Shown: positions 6,719 to 14,132, counted from the first letter of the stretch. The stretch: 20,222 nucleotides of DNA from an uncultured Clostridia bacterium (GCA_946533175.1 CAMNBS010000013.1:1-20222); one strand, 5' to 3'. Notes: generated by a model from the sequence alone, not told the origin. Made by a program: numbers and translations.

Positions 6719-7315
6719 ATGAAAAGAAAAGGTTTAATATTTTTAATATTGTTATTTTTTAATTTTTTCTTTATATATGGTATTAATTATGCCAATCTTT
6801 TAATGTTTAATAATAATTTTATGTTATATATAAAAGGGAAAGAACCTGCAGTTGAGATAGAAAAGCAAGATGCTCCAGAAGAAGTGGTTGATACCAGTTT
6901 TAATGGTGAGAGTATGGAAGATATTGGGACAAAATTGGATAAAGTTTGGACTAAAACTGATTTAGGTGGTTATGGTGAGTATGTTGCCAAAGTATCCATA
7001 AGTAAAGGTGTTAATCCCTATTTAATTGGGGCAATTATAATGGAGAGCACATATTGTAAAGCTGATTGTACTATTCTTTTTAAAAAATGTAATAATGTTG
7101 CGGGAATAAAGGGAAGTCCAGGTTGTTTTGGTGGGACATATAAAGAATATTATAGTGTCAATGATTCAATAAATGAATTAGTTAATAAAATTAGTAATGA
7201 CTATTATACAACCGAAATGCAAGTACCATATAAAATGTATAGTAGCTATGGTAAAACAGCTGTTTGGGCTTTTAAAGTTAATAAATATATGGAACAATTA
7301 AAAAGAGGAAAATAA
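6719..7315 (+). CDS. Exported glucosaminidase-domain (lysozyme-like) protein
   Basis: A 198-residue protein starting at ATG 6719 behind AAAGGAGG. The N-terminus is a hydrophobic signal or anchor (about 5-25), followed by an acidic linker and a compact lysozyme-fold domain (about 85-195). 'VNPYLIGAIIMES' places the likely catalytic Glu at 109, and 'NNVAGIKG' with 'EYYSVNDSINELVNKI' are landmarks of the FlgJ/LytG-type glucosaminidase family, which cleaves peptidoglycan glycan strands. Four Cys (113, 117, 124, 136) cluster around the active site and could form disulfides. No cell-wall binding repeat is present, so the membrane anchor would localise it. Cotranscribed with the DUF308 gene; a link between them is not known. 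Confidence 0.75.
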   Translation: MKRKGLIFLILLFFNFFFIYGINYANLLMFNNNFMLYIKGKEPAVEIEKQDAPEEVVDTSFNGESMEDIGTKLDKVWTKTDLGGYGEYVAKVSISKGVNPYLIGAIIMESTYCKADCTILFKKCNNVAGIKGSPGCFGGTYKEYYSVNDSINELVNKISNDYYTTEMQVPYKMYSSYGKTAVWAFKVNKYMEQLKRGK

Positions 7316-7349
7316 TTGACAAAAAAAATTATTTTTTCTTTTTTTTAAT
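7307..7349 (+). terminator. Possible A/T-only terminator after the glucosaminidase gene
   Basis: AAAATAATT (7309-7317, containing the stop codon) pairs with AATTATTTT (7327-7335) around a 9-nt loop, followed by a long T-rich tract interrupted by one C. A stem with no G-C pair is weak, so this is only a candidate. Confidence 0.4.
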
Positions 7350-7377
7350 TGTATATTTTTTTTAAGTATGGTACTAT
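7349..7377 (+). promoter_or_regulatory. Promoter of the signal-peptidase operon
   Basis: TTGTAT (7349-7354) and TACTAT (7372-7377) are separated by 17 nt. Transcription would begin near 7384, giving a leader of about 18 nt that carries AGGAGAG before the ATG at 7402. This also argues against the in-frame ATG at 7387, which would leave no room for a ribosome site. Confidence 0.6.
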
Positions 7378-7401
7378 TAATATAGGATGCTAGGAGAGAG
7401 T

Positions 7402-8085
7402 ATGGAGAAGAATATAAAAGGAAAGAAAAATAGGGTTATTTATTGGCTAACTATTATTGTAATAATCATTATTTATATTGTTATCCATTTATTAATGGAA
7501 GGGTTCAAAGAAAAATATTATATTGATAATATTCCAATTCAACCAGTTAATCATATAAGAGGAACAGAGAAAAAAGAACCAGAAAATGATAACACTGATA
7601 ATAAGAATATTATTTTTAAGTATACTGAAGATTCACGACGCGGTAACCATATTTATATGATTAATCAATTTCCAATGAGTGATGAAGTCGGTAAAAGTTT
7701 AGTTGGTGAGTTTAAAACTTTTGACTTTAAATTGGAATTTACTGAAAAAGCTGTTGGAGTTAAGTATACAATTACAGCAGAAAAGCTTTCTAATAGTGAT
7801 TTACCAGATGACTGGGTAAAAGCTTATCTCTCTAATGGAACAGCGGGTATCAATAATTGTTTTAGACCAAACGGACGGATAAAGACATATAATGAATATC
7901 CTGTATATAAAGGTAAAGAGCGAATTTTATATGAAGGAACAGTTACAAGTGCTGAAGTGAAAAAAGGATATAAAGATTTTACATTTAGAATGTGGGTTAG
8001 CGAGGATGTAAAAGTTGTTAATGAAGAATATTTAATGAGAACATTTAATGCTCGAATAAATGTTCATGCAAATGGTAATATATAG
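7402..8085 (+). CDS. Membrane-anchored unknown, possibly TasA/camelysin-like; first gene of the signal-peptidase operon
   Basis: A 227-residue protein with a basic N-terminus, one transmembrane helix (about 12-32) and an extracytoplasmic domain rich in beta strands. The stretches 'EFKTFDFKLEFTEKAVGVKYTITAEKL', split by short polar turns, and 'YKDFTFRMWVSEDV' followed by 'FNARINVHANG' recall the beta-sandwich layout of TasA/camelysin proteins, which are usually encoded beside SipW-type signal peptidases. I do not recognise the family with certainty. The anchor lacks an obvious small-x-small cleavage site, so it may stay in the membrane rather than be released. The start at 7402 follows AGGAGAG. 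It lies 16 nt upstream of the peptidase gene. Confidence 0.6.
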   Translation: MEKNIKGKKNRVIYWLTIIVIIIIYIVIHLLMEGFKEKYYIDNIPIQPVNHIRGTEKKEPENDNTDNKNIIFKYTEDSRRGNHIYMINQFPMSDEVGKSLVGEFKTFDFKLEFTEKAVGVKYTITAEKLSNSDLPDDWVKAYLSNGTAGINNCFRPNGRIKTYNEYPVYKGKERILYEGTVTSAEVKKGYKDFTFRMWVSEDVKVVNEEYLMRTFNARINVHANGNI

Positions 8086-8101
8086 TTGGAAGGTGTGAAA
8101 A

Positions 8102-8704
8102 GTGAAAAGAATATTCGAAGATATTAAGTGGATTTTTAATTATATAACCAGTATTATTATGTATGCTATTATCGTGATTTTTATTGGCGTTGGTATTATA
8201 TTGGTGGCATATTATATTGACTTTCAAAGACGTGCAAGTAACATTCAAGCTCCTTTATATGGTGCATATGTTATTGTATCAGGAAGTATGGAGCCAATTA
8301 TTAAAGTACGTGATGCGGTAATTATTAGACGTGCGGATAAAGAAGATATTAAAGTAGGGGATGTTGTAACTTATCGTGCTTTGGATGAAACATATTATGG
8401 TATTTTGATTACTCACCGAGTTGTAGATATCAAGGAAGAAAATGGAAAAACAATTTATATAACAAAAGGAGATCATAATGCAACTGTCGATCGTTCGCCA
8501 ATTACTTACGAACAAATAACTGGTAAAGTTGTTATGCGCGTTCCTAAAATTGGTTATATCAAATATTTCTTGGTAAGTTCATATGGATGGATTATTGCAA
8601 TTGTGATTCCAAGTCTTCTAATTATTCTTTATGATATTTTCAAAATATTTAGAAACTTAAAGGGTAATAATCGAGAGGATAAGGTGATTGAAGGTGAAAA
8701 ATAA
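8102..8704 (+). CDS. Signal peptidase I, ER/SipW type (Ser-His)
   Basis: A 200-residue membrane protease. An N-terminal transmembrane helix (about 15-38) leads to the catalytic 'VSGSMEP' box with nucleophile Ser62. In place of the Lys used by ordinary bacterial leader peptidases there is His105 in 'ITHRVV', and 'TKGDHNATVD' supplies the conserved Asp residues (124, 130). This is the Ser-His-Asp arrangement of the ER/archaeal branch that includes Bacillus SipW. A second helix near 162-182 anchors the C-terminus. SipW-type enzymes process a narrow set of substrates such as TasA. The start is GTG 8102, 8 nt after GGAAGG. The gene overlaps the following one by 11 nt. Its flanking genes are probable partners or substrates. 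Confidence 0.9.
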   Translation: MKRIFEDIKWIFNYITSIIMYAIIVIFIGVGIILVAYYIDFQRRASNIQAPLYGAYVIVSGSMEPIIKVRDAVIIRRADKEDIKVGDVVTYRALDETYYGILITHRVVDIKEENGKTIYITKGDHNATVDRSPITYEQITGKVVMRVPKIGYIKYFLVSSYGWIIAIVIPSLLIILYDIFKIFRNLKGNNREDKVIEGEK

Positions 8705-9215
8705 AACAGTTTTTAAAATTGCTTTTATAAGTATTTGTCTTTTTATTGTTATTGCTGCTTATTTTTGGTATTTATATTTTGATAATTATGAGGGTAAGGT
8801 TCTTAGTAAGTCAATTCGATTGGAGCTTGTTAATAGTGGCAATATTGAATATGTTAATGCTTCTCCCGATGATCCTAGCAACATTATTCCAACGTATTAC
8901 TTTAGAGTAAAAAATAATCTTGATTCATCTATTAATTATGAAATAACTCTTGATGATATTAGTCCAAGTGAAGTCAAAGATGGGTGTAGTGAAGGAACTT
9001 TATTTGCTCGTGATGAATTAAGATATATATTAAAAAGAGAAAATATGGTTATTAAAACTGGTCATTTAAGTGACCTTAAAAATAATGTTTTAGATTCTGC
9101 AACACTAAGTGGTCATGGAATTTATGATTATTCTATAAAGGTATCTTTAGATGATAAAGTAGGCGATAATTTAGCTAGACATTACCATTTTCAAGTTAAT
9201 TTGAAGGAAAAATAA
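8694..9215 (+). CDS. Membrane-anchored unknown after the signal peptidase, TasA-like pattern
   Basis: A 173-residue protein. One N-terminal transmembrane helix (about 8-28, ending AAYFWYLYF) precedes a beta-rich domain. Segments such as 'SKSIRLELVNSGNIEYVN' followed by 'TYYFRVKNNLDSSINYEITL' resemble the first strands of TasA/camelysin proteins, where a secreted fibre or adhesin domain follows a SipW-cleaved signal. Identity is uncertain. I start at GTG 8694, 6 nt after AAGGTGA (8681-8687); the TTG at 8688 sits on top of that ribosome site. The gene overlaps the signal peptidase end and its stop overlaps the next start as TAATG (9213-9217), so the cluster is translated as a unit. It could be a substrate or a partner of the peptidase. 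Confidence 0.6.
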   Translation: MKNKTVFKIAFISICLFIVIAAYFWYLYFDNYEGKVLSKSIRLELVNSGNIEYVNASPDDPSNIIPTYYFRVKNNLDSSINYEITLDDISPSEVKDGCSEGTLFARDELRYILKRENMVIKTGHLSDLKNNVLDSATLSGHGIYDYSIKVSLDDKVGDNLARHYHFQVNLKEK

Positions 9216-9811
9216 TGAAAACTTTTTCAAAAAAATATTTAGATTTTATTATATATACAATTTGTGGGCTTTTGTTTGTAATAAGTTCTTATAACATTAT
9301 AATTAATATTCATCATTATCGTCATTTAAATAAGACCGTTACTGTTAGTGATATTGATAAAAATTATAATGATTTTAAAGATAATGTTCTTAAAATAGAG
9401 ACTAAAATTGCTAAAATATCTAAAAATGGTATGTATTCAGATTTTTCTTTTGTTCTTAATAAATTAAAAAGTGATGGCCTATATCGTCTTATGCCTTCTC
9501 AAAAATTGCATTTTACTGATTTATATCAATTAAATAATTATTTTGTTGATACTTTAATTAATGAAGGATGGATAAAAAGATTAAAAAACGATTCTGGCAA
9601 TAGTTATTATGATGAGTTTATGGAAACTTTGATTAATAACTCTAATTATGTCAAAAAAGAATTATTGAATAATTGTAATTTTTCTTATGATATGCGAAAT
9701 GACATTCGAAGTACGATTAATGAAGAATATCAATTTATTGTTAATAACTATAAAGTGTATTCATTCATTGTTTTAAGTATGTTAAATGATTTAGGTGATA
9801 ATTATGGCTAA
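9215..9811 (+). CDS. Unknown membrane-anchored helical protein
   Basis: A 198-residue protein not recognised. It has an N-terminal transmembrane helix (about 11-31) and then a polar, Asn- and Lys-rich, mostly helical region with no catalytic motif that I can name. 'MYSDFSFVLNKLKSDGLYRLMPSQKLHFTDLYQLNNYFVDTL' is the most structured part. A moderately hydrophobic stretch near the end (YSFIVLSML) could touch the membrane. Its start codon overlaps the previous stop (TAATG) and its own end overlaps the next gene by 8 nt, so it belongs to the signal-peptidase operon. No function is proposed. Confidence 0.7.
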   Translation: MKTFSKKYLDFIIYTICGLLFVISSYNIIINIHHYRHLNKTVTVSDIDKNYNDFKDNVLKIETKIAKISKNGMYSDFSFVLNKLKSDGLYRLMPSQKLHFTDLYQLNNYFVDTLINEGWIKRLKNDSGNSYYDEFMETLINNSNYVKKELLNNCNFSYDMRNDIRSTINEEYQFIVNNYKVYSFIVLSMLNDLGDNYG

Positions 9812-10232
9812 TATAATTAATCGAATAGTTCTTTATCTTAAAGTTATTTTATTACTTTATATTTTTACTTTGACTCTATACATTATGTTAATGATGAATG
9901 ATTGCTTTGGAAATCAAATAACTAATATCTTTTTAGTATCATTACCATTATTATTAGTATTAATTATATTTGTTTTGAATCTTTTCTTTAACCAAAATAG
10001 ACATAATACTTTTTTTAACATTGGATGTTTTTTAGCATTAATAGCTATATTAATGATTGATTTACGAACTATTTTTGATGAGAATATGGTTTCATGGGTA
10101 AAAAATGGAATGAATTATTATTATTTTCAAAATCAAATGACACAAATTAAACTTCTATGTTATTTAATGTTTGTTGGAAATTTGCTATTGTTTTGTTCAC
10201 ATGCTAAAAAGTTTGAAAGCTACATAAATTAA
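9804..10232 (+). CDS. Unknown small membrane protein with four helices
   Basis: A 142-residue hydrophobic protein with about four transmembrane helices (near 11-31, 40-62, 71-87 and 114-133). The third and fourth are separated by a polar loop 'DENMVSWVKNGMNYYYFQNQ'. No motif is recognised. I start at ATG 9804, 5 nt after AGGTGA (9793-9798); a GTG at 9795 is inside that site. It is the last gene of the signal-peptidase operon, and its last codons form the 5' arm of the terminator at 10216-10245. Confidence 0.7.
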   Translation: MANIINRIVLYLKVILLLYIFTLTLYIMLMMNDCFGNQITNIFLVSLPLLLVLIIFVLNLFFNQNRHNTFFNIGCFLALIAILMIDLRTIFDENMVSWVKNGMNYYYFQNQMTQIKLLCYLMFVGNLLLFCSHAKKFESYIN

Positions 10233-10245
10233 ATGTGGCTTTTTT
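10216..10245 (+). terminator. Intrinsic terminator ending the signal-peptidase operon
   Basis: AAAGCTACAT (10216-10225) pairs with ATGTGGCTTT (10233-10242), with one T-G pair, around a 7-nt loop and runs into six T. The 5' arm and loop lie within the last codons and stop of the preceding gene. Confidence 0.8.
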
Positions 10246-10254
10246 GATGAAGTT

Positions 10255-10263
10255 TGTTATAAT
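10255..10263 (+). promoter_or_regulatory. Extended -10 promoter for uvrC
   Basis: TGTTATAAT (10255-10263) is a perfect extended -10 element. The -35 region (around 10235-10240) falls in the preceding terminator hairpin and is not consensus, as often seen with extended -10 promoters. The start would be near 10270, giving a short leader with AGAGGCGA before the ATG. Confidence 0.6.
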
Positions 10264-10284
10264 ATATTAGAAAGAGGCGATATT

Positions 10285-12045
10285 ATGTTTAAAGAAAAAT
10301 TAGCGCTTGTTCCAGAACTTCCTGGTAGTTATCAAATGAAAGATAAAGATGGTATTATTATTTATGTTGGTAAAGCAAAAAATTTAAAGAGAAGACTAAA
10401 AAGCTATTTTACAAGAACTGTTACTGGCAAAACAAAAGTTTTAGTATCCAATATCGCTGATTTTGAATATATTGTTACTTCTTCAGAACTTGAGAGTTTA
10501 ATTTTAGAAATTACTTTAATAAAAAAATATAATCCTAAATATAATGTATTATTAAAGGATGATAAAAGTTATCCATATATAGAATTTACTAACGATAATT
10601 ATCCATTATTAAAAATTGTGCGTAATCCCAAACTGAAAAAAAACAAAAATAATTTATATGGACCTTTTCCTAATGTTGGTAGTGCTAAAAGAACTGTTAA
10701 TATTTTAAATCGAATTTATCCCCTAAGAAAATGTGAAAAATTAAAAAAAGAGGTATGCTTATATTATCATTTAGGTGAATGTCTTGGCTATTGTGAAAAG
10801 AAAGTTAATGAAGATGAATTAAGTGCAATGGTTAAAGAAATTAAGGCTTTTTTAAATGGAGATTCTGAAATTTTAATTAAAAGATTAAATGAAAAAATGG
10901 ATAATGCTTCACATGCTTTAAACTTTGAAAAAGCATTAGAATATAAAAAAATGATTGAGGATATTAGAATTACTTTGAAAAATCAAGTAATTGTCTTAAA
11001 TAGAGATTATAATTTTGATTTATTTAACTGCTATCAAAGTAATAATTATTTATCAATAACCGTTTTCTTTATCAGAGGAGGTACTCTTTTTGGTCGAGAG
11101 AAAAAAATAATTAATACTTTTGGTGATAAAGAAGATGCTTTAATGGAGTTTATCATTAAATTTTATGAGAAAAACTTATTAAGTAAAGAAGTATTTGTAC
11201 CAGATTTTATTGATCATGAATTATTAAGTAATTATTTAAATGTTAAAGTTGAAACACGTAGTAAAGGCGACATAAAAAAACTTTTGGATTTAGCGGAAGA
11301 AAATGCAAAAATTTATCTAGAAGAAAAAGAGCAAGAATTAACTAAAAATGAACATAAGCGAATGGAAGCAATAGAAGACTTACGAAAATTATTAAATGTT
11401 GATAAAGTTAGTCGAATGGAATCTTTTGATAACTCTCATTTATTCGGAACTTATTATGTTGGTGGTATGGTTGTTTTTAATAATTTTCTTCCCCTTAAAG
11501 AAGAGTATCGAAAGTATAAAGTTGATGTCAATGTTAAAGATGATTTGTCTGCTATGCGCGAAGTAGTTTATCGAAGATATTATCGTTTATTAATGGAAAA
11601 TGGTCTTTTACCAGATTTAATTGTTGTTGATGGTGGTGAAATGCAAGTTCGAGTTGTGAAAGAAATAATAGATGAATTAAACTTACCAATAAATATTATT
11701 GGATTAAAGAAAAATATTCATCATCGAACAAGCACAATTATTGATCAAAATTTAAATGAAATAACGATAGATTCACATAGTAATTTATTTTTGTATCTGG
11801 CGAATATTCAAGAAGAAGTCCATCGATATGCTATTACTTATCACAGGACAATAAAAAACAAGGGAATGCTTTCTAGTATTTTAGAATTAATTCCTGGAAT
11901 AGGAGAAGCGAGAAGAAAAGCTTTATTAAAAGAGTTTTCATCTTTAAAGAAAATAAAAGAAGCTAGTGTCGATGATTTAGCCCGAGTTTTACCAAAGGAT
12001 ACTGCTAAAGAATTGTATCAATATTTAAGAGAAAATGAAAAATAA
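10285..12045 (+). CDS. uvrC: Excinuclease ABC subunit C
   Basis: A 586-residue UvrC, near the usual length (about 590-610). Domains in order: GIY-YIG nuclease (about 12-90, with 'GIIIYVGKAKNLKRRLKSYF'), which makes the 3' incision; a four-cysteine cluster near 150-170 (Cys spacings x7, x7, x3) matching the UvrC iron-sulfur site; a UVR helical motif (about 200-235) that contacts UvrB; the RNase H-like nuclease (about 375-530, 'DNSHLFGTYYVGGMVVF' and 'LIVVDGGEMQV') for the 5' incision; and a C-terminal helix-hairpin-helix pair ('IPGIGEARRKALL'). It acts with UvrA and UvrB in nucleotide excision repair. Single gene with its own promoter and a strong terminator. Confidence 0.97.
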   Translation: MFKEKLALVPELPGSYQMKDKDGIIIYVGKAKNLKRRLKSYFTRTVTGKTKVLVSNIADFEYIVTSSELESLILEITLIKKYNPKYNVLLKDDKSYPYIEFTNDNYPLLKIVRNPKLKKNKNNLYGPFPNVGSAKRTVNILNRIYPLRKCEKLKKEVCLYYHLGECLGYCEKKVNEDELSAMVKEIKAFLNGDSEILIKRLNEKMDNASHALNFEKALEYKKMIEDIRITLKNQVIVLNRDYNFDLFNCYQSNNYLSITVFFIRGGTLFGREKKIINTFGDKEDALMEFIIKFYEKNLLSKEVFVPDFIDHELLSNYLNVKVETRSKGDIKKLLDLAEENAKIYLEEKEQELTKNEHKRMEAIEDLRKLLNVDKVSRMESFDNSHLFGTYYVGGMVVFNNFLPLKEEYRKYKVDVNVKDDLSAMREVVYRRYYRLLMENGLLPDLIVVDGGEMQVRVVKEIIDELNLPINIIGLKKNIHHRTSTIIDQNLNEITIDSHSNLFLYLANIQEEVHRYAITYHRTIKNKGMLSSILELIPGIGEARRKALLKEFSSLKKIKEASVDDLARVLPKDTAKELYQYLRENEK

Positions 12046-12119
12046 CTACAATTTTAAATTGAACCCCGTTTCTTGGATAAAATAGAAACGAGGTTCATGT
12101 GATTGTAGTTATTTTTTTC
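12038..12119. terminator. Nested two-stem bidirectional terminator between uvrC and the convergent gene
   Basis: The outer stem is AATAACTACAAT (12041-12052) with its perfect complement (12102-12113). The inner stem is GAACCCCGTTTCT (12061-12073) with AGAAACGAGGTTC (12084-12096), with one C-A mismatch and a 10-nt loop. The stems are joined by 8-nt and 5-nt single strands. T runs follow on both strands. The outer arms include both stop codons (uvrC 12043-12045; minus gene 12109-12111). Confidence 0.85.
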
Positions 12120-12510
12120 TTCCTAAATTTAGTACTTTTTCAGTAACCTCTAATGCCTCTTGATAAGCTGTTATTAGCATTTTTTTATGAGCAAAAAAGT
12201 CTTGCTTAATATCTGTTAATTTTTGATAATCACGAGTTTTTTGCATTAATAATAGTCTATTTGTACATAAAAGTGAATAATGTTTTATTCTATGGGCAAT
12301 TTCCAATATTTCTTCAAATAATCCTCGAATTATTTCATTATCTATTTGAATTACTCCTTCACTGTCATCAATAATATCGCAAGCAATATTAAAAATGTTA
12401 TTATCAGCATTTCCCATTATTCCGATGTTAGAGTCTTTTTTTATAACAATTGCGTCTCTTAATTCTTGACATAAAAGACGAAATGATTCTTCATTCATTA
12501 CTATATCCAT
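12109..12510 (-). CDS. Unknown small helical cytoplasmic protein
   Basis: A 133-residue protein with no membrane segment or signal peptide. The sequence is mostly predicted helix: 'ESFRLLCQELRDAIVI', then a short 'DSNIGIMGNADNNIFNIACDII' segment, then long amphipathic helices ('IRGLFEEILEIAHRIKHYSLLCTNRLLL' and the C-terminal 'HKKMLITAYQEALEVTEKVLNL', each read with breaks). No family is recognised. I start at ATG 12510; TTG 12516 is closer to AAAGGAG (spacing 4) whereas the ATG has spacing 10, so the start is uncertain by two codons. It is monocistronic with a good sigma-A promoter and a shared terminator, so it looks like a real expressed gene. Confidence 0.75.
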   Translation of the reverse strand: MDIVMNEESFRLLCQELRDAIVIKKDSNIGIMGNADNNIFNIACDIIDDSEGVIQIDNEIIRGLFEEILEIAHRIKHYSLLCTNRLLLMQKTRDYQKLTDIKQDFFAHKKMLITAYQEALEVTEKVLNLGRKK

Positions 12511-12534
12511 TTGCAAATATCTCCTTTCGCCAAT

Positions 12535-12563
12535 AGTATAAGACCTTTTGTTTTTTTTGTAAA
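12535..12563 (-). promoter_or_regulatory. Sigma-A promoter for the small helical protein
   Basis: On the minus strand TTTACA (12563-12558) and TATACT (12540-12535) are 17 nt apart. Transcription would start near 12528, just upstream of the AAAGGAG ribosome site. Confidence 0.7.
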
Positions 12564-12588
12564 GTATTAAGAATATAAAAGGGATTTA

Positions 12589-12617
12589 TTGATAAGTTTT
12601 TAATAAATTGATATAAT
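12589..12617 (+). promoter_or_regulatory. Near-consensus sigma-A promoter for yqeG-yqeH
   Basis: TTGATA (12589-12594) and TATAAT (12612-12617) have a 17-nt spacer, and TGA directly precedes the -10 box as an extended -10. This is the strongest promoter in the window. The start near 12624 leaves only about 10 nt before the ATG, placing AGGTGAT at the very 5' end of the mRNA. Confidence 0.8.
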
Positions 12618-12633
12618 TACACTAGGTGATATA

Positions 12634-13140
12634 ATGGAAATGTTTAGACCATTGATGTATAAAAAAAGTATTTTGGATATTGACTATTCGTCATTAAAAA
12701 AAAGAGGAATTAAGATTATTATTTTTGATCTAGATAACACTATTGTTAAAGTTGATGAAAATATTCCTAGTAAAGAGGTAATTGACTTAATAAATAAATT
12801 ATTAAAAGATTTCAGAGTTATTATTGCCAGTAATAATATTAATCGGCGAGTAAAGACGGTTAGTGAAATATTAAAATGTGATTATTATGCTAATCTGCGA
12901 AAACCAACTAAAAAGTTAAAAAAAATGCTAGAAAAAGATAAAGTTAACTTTCAAGAAGTATGTTTGATTGGCGATCAAATGATTACGGATATTTTATTAG
13001 GAAATAGAATAGGTGTATTAACAATATTAGTTGATCCATTAGGTAAAAATGATTTAAAGATAACTTATTTTAACCGTTTGATAGAAAAAGTAATTATGAA
13101 GAGAATAAAGTTTAAGAAGGGTGAGTATTATGAAAAGTAA
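12634..13140 (+). CDS. yqeG: YqeG family HAD-type phosphatase
   Basis: A 168-residue HAD-superfamily protein. Motif I is DLDNT (D32, D34), motif II is the Ser of 'IIASNN' near 66, the motif III Lys lies in 'RKPTKKLKKML' near 90, and motif IV is 'GDQMITD' near 110. This is the arrangement of the YqeG family of small phosphatases, whose substrate is not established. It is normally encoded next to yqeH, as here; the two genes overlap by 11 nt. The ATG follows AGGTGATATA. Confidence 0.92.
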   Translation: MEMFRPLMYKKSILDIDYSSLKKRGIKIIIFDLDNTIVKVDENIPSKEVIDLINKLLKDFRVIIASNNINRRVKTVSEILKCDYYANLRKPTKKLKKMLEKDKVNFQEVCLIGDQMITDILLGNRIGVLTILVDPLGKNDLKITYFNRLIEKVIMKRIKFKKGEYYEK

Positions 13141-14131
13141 ATACTGTGCTGGTTGTGGAATTAAATTACAAGATGAAAATATATTAAATATTGGGTTTAC
13201 TACTAATTTAGAAAATGAATTATGTATGCGTTGTTTTAGAGTAAAGAATTATGGCGAATATGAAAGTGTTTCTAGCACGATTATTGATTATGAACAAATT
13301 ATTGAAAATATTAATAAAACAAAAGACTTAGTTTTATATGTTGTTGATATTTTAAATTTACCATATGATTTAGAAAAAATGCGTAGATTAACGAATAATG
13401 ATATATTATTAGTCTTGAATAAGAGAGATTTATTACCTCTTAGTGTTAAAGATGAAAAAATAATTGAATATTTAAAAAAACGTGAATTAGGTTATCAAGA
13501 TATTATTATTGTTAGTAGTGAAAAGAATCTTAATATGGATTTATTATTAATCAAAATTAGACGTTGGCAAAGAAGTAAAAATGTATATGTTGTTGGTTAT
13601 ACAAATGCTGGAAAAAGTAGTTTAATTAGTAAATTCATAAAAAATTATGGTGATGGTGATACAAAGCTTACTATTGCCCCACTTCCTTCAACGACCTTAA
13701 ATAAAATAGTGATTCCAATTAATGATGAATTAACGCTTATTGATACTCCTGGAATTGTAGATAGTAGTAACATTATTAATTATGTTGATCGAAAAATGTA
13801 TAAAAAACTGAATAGTAAAAAAGAAATTAAAGCTAAAACATATCAATTAATGCCAAAACAATGTTTATTAATAGGAGATATTATGCGCCTAAACTATCTA
13901 GAAGGGGATCGAAATAGTTTAACTTTTTATATTCCTAATGAAATAAAAATTCATCGATGTATGTATAGAAATAAAACTATGACTGATTTAACAAGACGAT
14001 GTGTTTCGGTTCGCTATGGTGAAGATTTAGTGATAAATGGTCTTGGTTTTATTAAAATTGTTGCTGAATGTACCATTGAACTTTATATTAATAAGGATAT
14101 CCAAGTATTTACGCGAAAAAATATGATTTAA
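13130..14131 (+). CDS. yqeH: Ribosome biogenesis GTPase YqeH (circularly permuted)
   Basis: A 333-residue protein, somewhat shorter than the Bacillus subtilis protein (about 366). An N-terminal zinc finger has CxxC pairs at 6/9 and 32/35. The G motifs are in permuted order: G4 NKRD (97-100) precedes G1 GYTNAGKS (156-163) and G3 DTPG (205-208). YqeH family members act in 30S subunit assembly. The C-terminal region (about 240-333) is beta-rich, as in family members. The start at ATG 13130 follows AAGGGTGA and overlaps yqeG; a GTG at 13121 belongs to the ribosome site. Usual partners downstream (aroE, yhbY, nadD) are absent: frr follows. Confidence 0.95.
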   Translation: MKSKYCAGCGIKLQDENILNIGFTTNLENELCMRCFRVKNYGEYESVSSTIIDYEQIIENINKTKDLVLYVVDILNLPYDLEKMRRLTNNDILLVLNKRDLLPLSVKDEKIIEYLKKRELGYQDIIIVSSEKNLNMDLLLIKIRRWQRSKNVYVVGYTNAGKSSLISKFIKNYGDGDTKLTIAPLPSTTLNKIVIPINDELTLIDTPGIVDSSNIINYVDRKMYKKLNSKKEIKAKTYQLMPKQCLLIGDIMRLNYLEGDRNSLTFYIPNEIKIHRCMYRNKTMTDLTRRCVSVRYGEDLVINGLGFIKIVAECTIELYINKDIQVFTRKNMI

Positions 14132-14132
14132 C

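Noticed and set aside
8045..8515. Two minus-strand open frames (8045-8248, 8279-8515) opposite the signal-peptidase gene
   Set aside because: They are antisense to a clear coding sequence with conserved catalytic motifs; their His/Tyr/Asn-rich translations look like reverse shadows.
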